Positions 1 to 6,404 of a stretch of 11,050 nt of DNA are shown piece by piece (the stretch's first letter is position 1; each line of letters begins with the position of its first letter). The notes under the pieces were generated by a model that worked only from the letters and a program-made list of their open reading frames with translations, was not told the DNA's origin and did no database searches. A program made the position numbers and the translations under genes. The stretch comes from CAYSIX01 sp964431205 (GTDB taxonomy: Bacteria > Planctomycetota > Phycisphaerae > Phycisphaerales > Phycisphaeraceae): assembly GCA_964431205.1 (NCBI GenBank), contig CAYSIX010000138.1:1-11050 (forward strand), written 5' to 3'.

Positions 1-1557
1 GGAGTTGGCCTGTGCGAGCTGCTCGCCCAGCCGCCGGGCGCCGTCGTGCTGCGCCGCCGCCGCGATCGCCGCGCCCCACGACGCCGTCAACGCCGAGAGC
101 TGGGGCCACCCCAGCCCGATCGCCCCGACGTCGCGCTCGTGCAGCAGCACCGCCGCCGTCCCCCACCCGCAGCTCAGCGGCATCAGCCGCACCCGCCTCA
201 GGTCCTCGCTGTCCACCAGGTAGTCCGCCAGCCACGGCAGCACCCCCATCAGGTCCATCCCGATCGGCTGCGCCGCGTCGAGCTGCGCCAGGTCCGGCGT
301 GTTCGGCGGGGCGTCGATCCACTGCGACTGCACCGGCCGGGCCTCGCGGTCGTACTGGCTGAACAGCCACGCCGGCCGCTCCCCCTCGTCTGCCTCCCCC
401 GGGTACAACATCCCGTAAAAACCCGGACCCAGCAGGTTCCGCGCCGACGCCGCCACCGTGTCCATCACGTCCTGCACGCTGCGGCCCGGCGTCGCGCCGG
501 CGTGGAACGCGCCGATCGCCTCCAGCACCCGCGCCTGCGTCGCCGCCTGCCGACCCCGACGCTCCAGCGCCTGGTTCAGCCGCCCCAGCGTCTCGTTCGC
601 CCGCTGGATCGACCGCATGAACAGCTCACGCGACGGCGTCTCCCGCAAGCCCAGCGCCCGGATGTGCAGCTCGAGCTGATCGTGCAGCCCCCCGACCGCC
701 TCGGCCACCGCCTCGCCGCTCAGCCCCAGCTTCTCGATCAGGGCCTGCGGGTCGACCGCGAACGTGAAGTTGCCCGAGTACCCGACGTGCTGCTGACGCG
801 CCAGCAGGTCGGCCAGGCTGATCAGCCCGATCATGCGACGGTGGTCCAGGCGGGGCAGCGTCTCGTACGTCGAGCCGTGCAGCCAGATGCAATCCTGCAC
901 CTGGTGGGGCAGCTGCCACTGCTCGGCGAGGCGTTTGCCGGCGGTGTGGTGGTCGATGCCGATGATGCGGCGTTCGAACTCGGAGAGGTTGCCCTGGTTG
1001 AAGTTGGCCAGCTCGACGGCGCGGGCGAAGCTCTTGGGCAACACGTGGTCGAGCGCGAGCTTGCCCAGGTCGTGCAGGAGGCCGCAGACGAAGGCGTGGT
1101 CGCGGGGCAGATCGCGGTGGCGATGCCGGGCGGCGATGCGTTCGGCCAGGACAGCGACGGCGAGGCTGTGCTGCCAGAACCCGACGCGGTCGAACGCGGC
1201 GGGGTCGGTCCCGCCGTCCGTCTCGTCGGCTCGCTCGGGCAGGGCGTCGAACAGCTCGAAGACCTTGACCGACAGCACGGCGTTGCGGATCGCGTTGAAC
1301 CCCAGCAGCACGACGGCACGCTCGATCGTGAGCACCTGCTCGCGCACGCCCTTGTCGGCGGCGCGGCAGAGCGAGAGGACCTTGGCGGTGAGGGTGGGGT
1401 CGGCCGAGACGAGCTCGATGACCTCGCGGGCGTGGGAGTCGTCGCTGGCGGTCAGCGAGAGCAGGCGGGTGGCGACGGCGGGGAGCGTCGGCAGCGAGTC
1501 GATCTGCCGCAGGATCAGCTCGATGCGACGGGGCTTGGGCGGGTCGGCGGTGAGCAT
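1..1557 (-). CDS. HDOD domain protein with C-terminal GAF-like region, probable sensor kinase N-terminal part (partial)
   Basis: The reading frame is open from an ATG at 1557 down to base 1, giving 519 residues with the C-terminus cut by the window edge. A TGA lies only two codons upstream (1564-1566), so no earlier start is possible; I see no clear Shine-Dalgarno. Residues about 12-260 form an HDOD domain: it opens with DSLPTLPAVATRLLSL and has FWQHS (H130) and LLHDLGK (H162, D163). H203/H204, H227 and D250 follow, so most HD-type metal positions look retained, although many HDOD domains are thought to be catalytically dead. Residues about 290-340 look helical. Residues about 340-505 resemble a GAF sensor, and the last visible stretch (GARRLGEQLAQANS) looks like the helix leading into a histidine-kinase dimerisation domain. 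HDOD proteins act as cytoplasmic signalling scaffolds. Kinase identity is inference because that part lies outside the window. The adjacent response regulator is a possible partner. Confidence 0.85.
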   Translation of the reverse strand, partial: MLTADPPKPRRIELILRQIDSLPTLPAVATRLLSLTASDDSHAREVIELVSADPTLTAKVLSLCRAADKGVREQVLTIERAVVLLGFNAIRNAVLSVKVFELFDALPERADETDGGTDPAAFDRVGFWQHSLAVAVLAERIAARHRHRDLPRDHAFVCGLLHDLGKLALDHVLPKSFARAVELANFNQGNLSEFERRIIGIDHHTAGKRLAEQWQLPHQVQDCIWLHGSTYETLPRLDHRRMIGLISLADLLARQQHVGYSGNFTFAVDPQALIEKLGLSGEAVAEAVGGLHDQLELHIRALGLRETPSRELFMRSIQRANETLGRLNQALERRGRQAATQARVLEAIGAFHAGATPGRSVQDVMDTVAASARNLLGPGFYGMLYPGEADEGERPAWLFSQYDREARPVQSQWIDAPPNTPDLAQLDAAQPIGMDLMGVLPWLADYLVDSEDLRRVRLMPLSCGWGTAAVLLHERDVGAIGLGWPQLSALTASWGAAIAAAAQHDGARRLGEQLAQANS

Positions 1558-1604
1558 GGCGGTTCAACGCGCGGCTATTGATCTTCACAAAGGCGACGGC
1601 CCTG

Positions 1605-1675
1605 ATAGCCCCGCCCGGAAGGGCGGGGATCGGGCGGTACGGGCAGCTCACCCCCCGCCTTGCGGCGGGGGCTAT
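1605..1675. repeat. Inverted pair of GC hairpins with ATAG tags (REPIN-like); may also terminate transcription
   Basis: Two perfect 8-bp stems lie in the gap between the response regulator and the HDOD gene. The first is CCCCGCCC-GGAA-GGGCGGGG at 1609-1628 and has a GNRA-type loop. The second is CCCCCGCC-TTGC-GGCGGGGG at 1652-1671. The first is preceded on the plus strand by ATAG (1605-1608). The second is preceded on the minus strand by the same ATAG (1675-1672). The unit is therefore two related hairpins in inverted orientation with tags at the outer ends, the layout of REP doublets (REPINs/BIMEs), whose classical tag is GTAG. No U-tract follows either stem, so rho-independent termination of the response-regulator transcript is possible but not well supported. 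No RAYT transposase is visible in the window. Confidence 0.6.
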
Positions 1676-1703
1676 AAACAACCATTGCGTTTGCGAAGAT
1701 CCA

Positions 1704-2297
1704 TCAAAGCTCCAGCAGCGACTCGATCCGCTGAAGCAGCTTCTCCATGTTGAACGGCTTCTTGACGAACTCGTCGGCGCCGGCCTCGAGCAGGTGATCG
1801 ATCTCGTCCTGCTTCACCACGCCCGAGACGATCACGATCTTCGTCCCGTTCAGCTCGGGGTTCTGCCGCACACGCTGGCAGACCACGTTCCCGTTCACGT
1901 CCGGCAGCATGTAATCCAGGATGATCAGGTCCGGCCGGAAGGACTCGGTGAGCATGCCGGCGTCGTATCCCGTCCCGGCCGTCTTGACCTCGAACCGCTC
2001 GTCGCGGCTGAGAAAGTCCTCGAACAGCTCGACGATCTGCGGGTCGTCGTCCACGACCAGGACGCGGCGTCGGCCGCCCTCCATCTGGTCGGTCGGGATG
2101 TTGTTGGCCTTCATGAAGCGGATCAGCTCGTCGCGGGGGATGCGACGGAAGCGGCTTCCGGGCACGCGGAACCCCTTGAGCCGGCCGCTGTCGAAGCAAC
2201 GGATGATCGTCTGCTGGGAGACCTTGCAGATCTCGGCGGCTTCACCGGTGGTGAACACCTGTTTTTCCCGAAGGTCTGTGCCGTTGTTGCCGGTCAT
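1704..2297 (-). CDS. Response regulator with N-terminal excisionase/MerR-type HTH and C-terminal REC domain
   Basis: This 197-residue cytoplasmic protein is a predicted phospho-dependent DNA-binding regulator. Residues about 14-66 are an excisionase-type winged HTH (FTTGEAAEICKVSQQTIIR, then RRIPRDELIRFM). Residues about 77-197 are a complete CheY-like receiver: acidic cluster D83-D85, phospho-acceptor D128 in LIILDYMLPD, the switch Ser at S158 and K180 in VKKPF. The order is reversed compared with OmpR or NarL regulators, which put the receiver first. The ATG at 2297 is preceded by GAGGG eight bases upstream. The gene lies 146 bp upstream of the HDOD gene on the same strand, with the hairpin pair between them, so co-transcription is possible but may be attenuated. 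I found no convincing -35/-10 pair in the 227 bp upstream (2298-2524). Target genes are unknown. Confidence 0.92.
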   Translation of the reverse strand: MTGNNGTDLREKQVFTTGEAAEICKVSQQTIIRCFDSGRLKGFRVPGSRFRRIPRDELIRFMKANNIPTDQMEGGRRRVLVVDDDPQIVELFEDFLSRDERFEVKTAGTGYDAGMLTESFRPDLIILDYMLPDVNGNVVCQRVRQNPELNGTKIVIVSGVVKQDEIDHLLEAGADEFVKKPFNMEKLLQRIESLLEL

Positions 2298-2524
2298 GGC
2301 TGGGGCCCTCGCGCCGGGGCGTCGCGCCGCCGATCGACCGGCCGCGCATCACCGCCTCAAGCCTTCCCTATCTTGTCCACTTTTACATCGGGTCCCGGCT
2401 GGGGGGACTTAATCGGTGGGGCAGGTCCGCCATCGCCTCGGCGCGCTGGCCGGCCAGCACCGATAACCATCCGCGCGCGGCGCGGCCACGCCACGGGCGA
2501 TCGGCACGACGCGACGGGCCCGGC

Positions 2525-3169
2525 TCACTTCAGCTCGACCGACCAGTAGGCGTTGTCGAGGAACTGCTTCCAACTGGCGTACTTGTCGTGGCCCACCCGC
2601 AGGTGGATGACGGGGTTGCGCGTGGGCTTGATCGGCGGGCGGATCAGCTTCATGTGCGCCTGATCGGGCGTGCGGCCGCCCTTGCGCGCGTTGCAGGCCA
2701 CGCAGCAGCAGACGAGGTTGGCCCACGTGCTGCCACCGCCCTGACTGCGCGGCACGACGTGGTCCAGGCTCAGCTCGGACGTCGGGTGGTGCCGGCCGCA
2801 GTACTGGCACCGGTTGCGGTCGCGGGCGAAGATGTTGCGGCGGTTGAGCTTGACGTCCTGGCGGGGCAGCTTGTCGTAGCCCAGCAGGCGGATGACCTTG
2901 GGCACCGCGATCTCCAGCCGCACCGTGCGGACCCACTCGTAAGCGGCCCGATCGGCGATGGCGGACTCGTACTGGCTGCGGGCGCTGGAGATATCGGCCC
3001 AGGAGCCGAAGTCGTAGCCCGCGTAGGACCCGTCGTCGACCCGGATGACCTCGGCCAGGTCCCGGCAGAGCAGGGAGAACGCGCGGCGGGCGTCCACGAC
3101 GCGGATCGCCATCCACAGCCGGTTGAGCACGAGGACGTGACTGTTCAGCGCTGTTGCCTGTCCGTTCAT
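2525..3169 (-). CDS. HNH endonuclease family protein
   Basis: From the ATG at 3169 the protein has 214 residues. A C-terminal HNH/zinc-ribbon domain (about 115-175) contains CQYC (C121, C124), the catalytic LDHVVPRS (D136-H137), N151 in WANLV and the second zinc pair C156/C159 in CVACNARKG, then GRTP. The N-terminal about 100 residues (LNSHVLVLNRLWMAIRVV, RRAFSLL) match the region found in stand-alone HNH proteins of planctomycetes and cyanobacteria, as I recall them. Those are chromosomal and not tied to a defence locus; their substrate is unknown to me. The frame is open up to 3247, but the 3169 start is preferred. It has AGAGG 11 bases upstream, it begins just before the conserved region, and the promoter-like boxes at 3211-3239 lie inside the longer reading. 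The gene is transcribed away from tRNA-Tyr. Nuclease activity is likely from intact motifs, not shown. Confidence 0.88.
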   Translation of the reverse strand: MNGQATALNSHVLVLNRLWMAIRVVDARRAFSLLCRDLAEVIRVDDGSYAGYDFGSWADISSARSQYESAIADRAAYEWVRTVRLEIAVPKVIRLLGYDKLPRQDVKLNRRNIFARDRNRCQYCGRHHPTSELSLDHVVPRSQGGGSTWANLVCCCVACNARKGGRTPDQAHMKLIRPPIKPTRNPVIHLRVGHDKYASWKQFLDNAYWSVELK

Positions 3170-3210
3170 GGCCGAGAACACCTCTGGCTTGACGATCAAC
3201 AAGCCTCCCA

Positions 3211-3239
3211 ATCCTATCGGCCCGGGGCGGGCGCCGCAA
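3211..3239 (-). promoter_or_regulatory. Candidate sigma70-type promoter for the HNH gene
   Basis: On the minus strand TTGCGG (3239-3234) and TAGGAT (3216-3211) are separated by exactly 17 bases. Initiation about seven bases downstream, near 3204, would leave a leader of about 35 bases before the ATG at 3169. The match is partial (three of six at -35, four of six at -10), so this is a prediction. Confidence 0.42.
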
Positions 3240-3296
3240 CGGTCCATGGCGATAAGAAACGTGTGAACCGGATGTTGCGCCGCCGCCCGCGGGGGT

Positions 3297-3325
3297 TTGA
3301 TCGCCGGCGAAGCCGTGGCTACGCT
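3297..3325 (+). promoter_or_regulatory. Candidate sigma70-type promoter for tRNA-Tyr
   Basis: TTGATC (3297-3302) and TACGCT (3320-3325) are 17 bases apart and end ten bases before the mature tRNA 5' end at 3336, a suitable distance for a stable-RNA promoter. No terminator is visible between the tRNA and the protease gene 58 bases later, so this promoter may also drive the rimB-rimK-like operon. The -10 box is weak (three of six). Confidence 0.4.
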
Positions 3326-3335
3326 TATGCGGACC

Positions 3336-3418
3336 GGGCGAGTGCCGGAGTGGCCAATCGGGGCGGACTGTAAATCCGCTGGCTTATGCCTTCGTAGGTT
3401 CGAATCCTACCTCGCCCA
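3336..3418 (+). tRNA. tRNA-Tyr (anticodon GTA)
   Basis: This is an 83-base class II tRNA with a perfect acceptor stem (GGGCGAG with CTCGCCC) and discriminator A3418. The anticodon stem GCGGA/TCCGC (3363-3379) carries the loop CTGTAAA with anticodon GTA at 3370-3372. A variable arm (GGC-TTAT-GCC) and the T arm GTAGG-TTCGAAT-CCTAC follow. The long variable arm and the GTA anticodon fit bacterial tRNA-Tyr. CCA is not encoded: the sequence continues ATT after the acceptor strand. Confidence 0.97.
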
Positions 3419-3476
3419 TTTGCCCCGGTCCCCCAGGGCGCGCCCCCGCCGGCCGCGCCGACTGCCCCAGCCGCGT

Positions 3477-3986
3477 ATGCCACACCGCACGCCGATCGCC
3501 AAACTCGTCATCGGCTGGCGGGAGTGGGTGAGCCTGCCGGACCTGGGCGTCGATCGGATCAAGGCGAAGATCGACACCGGGGCGAGGTCGTCGTCGCTGC
3601 ACGCCTACGATGTGGAGGTGTACCGTCGGCGAGGGGTGGAGCACGTGCGTTTCAAGCTGCACCCGACTCAGCGGAGCACGCGGGAGACGGTCCGGGCCGA
3701 GGCCTTGCTGGTGGATCGGCGGGTGGTGCGGTCGTCGGGGGGGCACGAGACGCTGAGGCCGGTGATCGAGACGATGATGGAACTGGGCGGGCGGCGTTGG
3801 CCGATCGAGGTGACGCTGGTCAATCGGGACGCGATGGGTTTCCGGATGCTGCTGGGGCGGCAGGGGTTGCGGGGCCGTACGATGATCGATCCGAGCCGCT
3901 CGTTCCTGGCGCGTCAGGGTCACGACGTGGGGGCAGGCACGGGGGCGCGGGGGCGCCGCCGAGCGCAACAATCGAAGGGATCATGA
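3477..3986 (+). CDS. RimB-type retropepsin-like protease (annotated as ATP-dependent zinc protease, PF05618)
   Basis: This 169-residue protein begins at the ATG at 3477. The frame is open further up, but that part is tRNA sequence. It matches the small family of RimK-associated proteases: IGWREWVSLPDLGV, then KIDTGARSSSLHA with D33-T34-G35-A36, R85-SSGGH, the WPIEVTLVNRD block and LLGRQGLRG. Database names call the family a zinc protease, but the DTGA signature is that of single-domain retropepsin-like aspartic proteases, and I see no HExxH. In Pseudomonas the relative RimB acts with RimK in the control of ribosomal protein S6 glutamylation. Here the stop is one base from the RimK-like ATG, so the two are surely one transcript. 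The basic, low-complexity tail (about 147-169) is outside the conserved domain. No good Shine-Dalgarno precedes the start. The substrate is inferred to be RimK-tagged proteins. Confidence 0.88.
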   Translation: MPHRTPIAKLVIGWREWVSLPDLGVDRIKAKIDTGARSSSLHAYDVEVYRRRGVEHVRFKLHPTQRSTRETVRAEALLVDRRVVRSSGGHETLRPVIETMMELGGRRWPIEVTLVNRDAMGFRMLLGRQGLRGRTMIDPSRSFLARQGHDVGAGTGARGRRRAQQSKGS

Positions 3987-3987
3987 C

Positions 3988-5211
3988 ATGAAGGTGGCAA
4001 TCCTCTCCCGGAGCCCGAAGTGCTACAGCACGCGCCGCCTGCGCGAGGCGGCAGTCCAGCGGGGGCATCGCGTGCGTGTGCTGGACTCGTTGAAGTTCAC
4101 CATCCGCGTGGAGGAGGACGGCCCGGGCCTGGACTACGGCGGCAAGCCCCTGCCGGGGTTCGACGCGGTCGTCCCGCGCATCGGGGCGTCGATCACGTTC
4201 TTCGGCACGGCGGTGGTCCGCCAGTTTGAGCAGATGGGGGTGTTCACGCTCAGCTCCTCGGCGGGGATCTCGGTCTCGCGGGACAAGCTGCGGTCGCTGC
4301 AGATCCTCAGCCGGCACGAGATCGGGCTGCCATCGACGCGATTCGTCCGACGGAAACAGGACATCATGCCGGCGATCCAGAGCCTGGGCGGGGCGCCGGT
4401 GATCATCAAGCTGCTCGAGGGCACGCAGGGGATCGGGGTGGTGCTGGCGGAGACGAACGGCGCGGCGGCGGCGATCGTGGAGATGCTCCAGAGCACGCGG
4501 CAGAACGTGCTGCTGCAGAAGTTCGTGGCCGAGAGCAAGGGCAAGGACGTGCGGGCGTTCGTGGTCGGCGGGCGGGTGGTCGCGGCGATGCGCCGCCGCG
4601 CCCAGGGCCAGGAGTTTCGCAGCAACGTGCACCGCGGCGGATCGACCGAGGCGGTCCAGCTCGACCCGGTGTACGAGCAGACGGCGGTGCACGCGGCACA
4701 GATCATGGGGCTGCGCGTCGCGGGCGTGGACATGCTCGAGGCGGCGGACGGCCCCCGCGTGATGGAGATCAACTCCTCCCCGGGCTTGGAGGGGATCGAG
4801 ACGGCCAGCGGCGTCGACGTCGCCACCGCGATCGTCGAGTACCTCGAGGAGCAGGTGCTGCTGCCGGAGATCGACCTGCGCCAGCGGCTGACGCTCAAGG
4901 GCGGCTACGGCGTGGCGGAGTTCACCGTCGGGCCCGGGTCCGAGCTGTTGGGCAAGACCATCGCCGAGACCGGCATCCGCGACCGCGACATCCTCGTGCT
5001 GAACATCGACCGCAACGGCGTGGTCATCCCCAACCCGCGCGGGCATCGCGAGATCCTCCCCGGCGACAAGCTGCTATGCTTTGGCAAAACCCTGACACTC
5101 AAGGAGCTGGTCGCCCAGCAGCAGCCCGAACGGCGAAAACGCCGACGCAAACGCGACGCCGACCTCGCCCGCATCGCTCTGGAAGCCCAGGACGCGAGCC
5201 GACCCGAATGA
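3988..5211 (+). CDS. rimK: RimK-type ATP-grasp glutamate ligase with C-terminal RCK_C/TrkA-C domain
   Basis: The 407-residue protein has a complete RimK core (about 1-290) followed by an extra domain. RimK ligases use ATP to add glutamate residues to a carboxyl terminus, classically that of ribosomal protein S6. The start MKVAILSRSPKCYSTRRL is typical. ATP-grasp residues are present: K100, K141 in VIIKLLEG, D187 and R189 in DVRAFVVGG, N213 in RSNVHRGG, and the metal ligands D248, E260 and N262 (MEINSSPG). Residues about 307-373 (FTVGPGSELLGKTIAETG to ILPGDKLLCFGK) match an RCK_C/TrkA-C domain, a ligand-sensing and dimerising module of potassium channel regulators. A strongly basic tail (ERRKRRRKRD, about 381-390) follows. 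E. coli RimK is about 300 residues, so about 100 are added. The gene starts one base after the protease stop and overlaps the next start by ATGA. The real target is not known; rimK is used by family membership, and S6 specificity is not shown. Confidence 0.9.
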   Translation: MKVAILSRSPKCYSTRRLREAAVQRGHRVRVLDSLKFTIRVEEDGPGLDYGGKPLPGFDAVVPRIGASITFFGTAVVRQFEQMGVFTLSSSAGISVSRDKLRSLQILSRHEIGLPSTRFVRRKQDIMPAIQSLGGAPVIIKLLEGTQGIGVVLAETNGAAAAIVEMLQSTRQNVLLQKFVAESKGKDVRAFVVGGRVVAAMRRRAQGQEFRSNVHRGGSTEAVQLDPVYEQTAVHAAQIMGLRVAGVDMLEAADGPRVMEINSSPGLEGIETASGVDVATAIVEYLEEQVLLPEIDLRQRLTLKGGYGVAEFTVGPGSELLGKTIAETGIRDRDILVLNIDRNGVVIPNPRGHREILPGDKLLCFGKTLTLKELVAQQQPERRKRRRKRDADLARIALEAQDASRPE

Positions 5212-6317
5212 GCCCCCCTCCCCCGCCCCGCACCTTCCGCATCGGTGAACAAACCATCCGACGCGGCGAGACCCGATCCGTCCACCTCAAGATCAGCGAA
5301 CGCTACACCGGTGACCCCATCACCCTGCCTCTGCGCGTTGTCCGCGCCGCGCAGCCCGGGCCCACCCTCTTCGTCTCCGCCGCCGTCCACGGCGACGAGA
5401 TCAACGGCACCGGCATCATCCACGACCTGATGTTCGCCGAGTCGTTCAAGCTCCTGCGCGGCACGCTGATGCTCATCCCCGTGGTCAACATCTTCGGCTT
5501 CGAGTCCCACGAACGCTACCTGCCCGACCGACGCGACCTGAACCGCAGCTTCCCCGGCAGCCCCAACGGCAGCCTCACCAGCCGCGTCGCCCACACCGTC
5601 TTCCATCAGATCGTCGACGCCTGCGACTTCGGCATCGACCTGCACACCGCCGCCCTCCACCGCGTCAACTACCCCAACGTCCGAGGCGACCTCTCGATCC
5701 CCGGCGTCCGCAAGCTCGCCCACGCCTTCGGCAGCGAACTGATCGTCAATTCCAAAGGGCCCGTCGGCTCGCTCCGCCGCGAGGCCACCCGCGCCGGCTG
5801 CCCCACCGTCATCCTCGAAGCCGGCGAGCCCAACAAGATCGAGCCCTCCGTCCTCCAGGTCGGTGTCCGTGGTGTGGAGAACGTGCTCAAGGCCTTCGGC
5901 ATGATCGCCGGCGAGCCCGTCAAGCCCGCCTACCAGACCCGCGTCACCCGCTCCACCTGGGTCCGCGCTCAGCTCGGCGGGATCCTGCGCTTCCACGTCG
6001 CCCCGGGTGATCCCGTCGATCAGGGCCAGCCCATCGCCACCAACACCAGCCTCTTCGGCCGCGAGCAGAACACCCTGACCAGCCCCGTCGACGGCATCGT
6101 GCTCGGCATGACCACGCTGCCCGCGGTCAAGCCCGGCGAGCCGGTCTGTCACATCGCCGTCCCCTCCCGCTCGCTCGCCCACATCCGCCGCGCACTCGAC
6201 CAGGCCCCCCGACGCAGCCTCCACCGCCGCGTCCGACGCGACCTGGCCACCAACATCTCCGTCTCCGAGCACGAGGGCGACACCGCCCCCACCGCCCTGC
6301 CCGAGTTCGAGGCGTGA
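5208..6317 (+). CDS. AstE/AspA-family zinc carboxypeptidase or deacylase (COG3608-like)
   Basis: The ATG at 5208 overlaps the TGA of the RimK-like gene (ATGA), suggesting translational coupling, and gives 369 residues. The frame is open further up (to 5076), but that part lies inside the RimK gene. The M14-like catalytic domain (about 45-235) has zinc ligands H61 and E64 in AAVHGDE and H146 in GIDLHT. The substrate-binding block DRRDLNRSFPG (about 107-117) and the catalytic glutamate E204 in VILEAGE are also present. Residues about 255-318 form the small beta-barrel domain typical of the longer family members (GGILRFHVAPGD, LTSPVDGIV, KPGEPVCHIA). The last about 50 residues are polar and not conserved as far as I can tell. 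Relatives remove succinyl or acetyl groups from amino acids. Beside RimK-like ligases, such proteins are thought to trim or remove added glutamates; that role is inference. Third-position use is C-rich, unlike the G-rich protease gene. Confidence 0.88.
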   Translation: MSPPPPPRTFRIGEQTIRRGETRSVHLKISERYTGDPITLPLRVVRAAQPGPTLFVSAAVHGDEINGTGIIHDLMFAESFKLLRGTLMLIPVVNIFGFESHERYLPDRRDLNRSFPGSPNGSLTSRVAHTVFHQIVDACDFGIDLHTAALHRVNYPNVRGDLSIPGVRKLAHAFGSELIVNSKGPVGSLRREATRAGCPTVILEAGEPNKIEPSVLQVGVRGVENVLKAFGMIAGEPVKPAYQTRVTRSTWVRAQLGGILRFHVAPGDPVDQGQPIATNTSLFGREQNTLTSPVDGIVLGMTTLPAVKPGEPVCHIAVPSRSLAHIRRALDQAPRRSLHRRVRRDLATNISVSEHEGDTAPTALPEFEA

Positions 6318-6404
6318 GCGAAGGACCGCGTCGGGCGCCAAAGCGCCGCCGCCCCTCACCCGCCGGCGACGCCTCGCCACCGTCCCGCGAAGCGTGGACC
6401 CCGG

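Noticed and set aside
46..1581. A 511-codon open frame on the plus strand
   Set aside because: It is antisense to the HDOD gene, is Arg/Pro/Gln-rich with no recognisable domain, and arises from the high GC content.
3170..3247. Longer start for the HNH protein at 3247
   Set aside because: The extra 26 residues lie upstream of the conserved region and contain the candidate promoter; the ATG at 3169 has a Shine-Dalgarno.
3384..3971. Minus-strand frame that would begin over the tRNA-Tyr and contain GFEPTKA
   Set aside because: GFEPT-type peptides are a well-known artefact of translating the antisense of tRNA T arms; the rest is antisense to the protease gene.
6334..6347. GGCGC-CAAA-GCGCC hairpin between the convergent AstE-like and GNAT genes as a terminator
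   Set aside because: The stem is only 5 bp and lacks a T-tract; such stems are frequent by chance at this GC content.
4905..6380. A 491-codon minus-strand frame rich in Gly, Val and Asp
   Set aside because: It is the antisense of the AstE-like gene and the end of the RimK gene; the plus strand has clear catalytic motifs and ATGA coupling.
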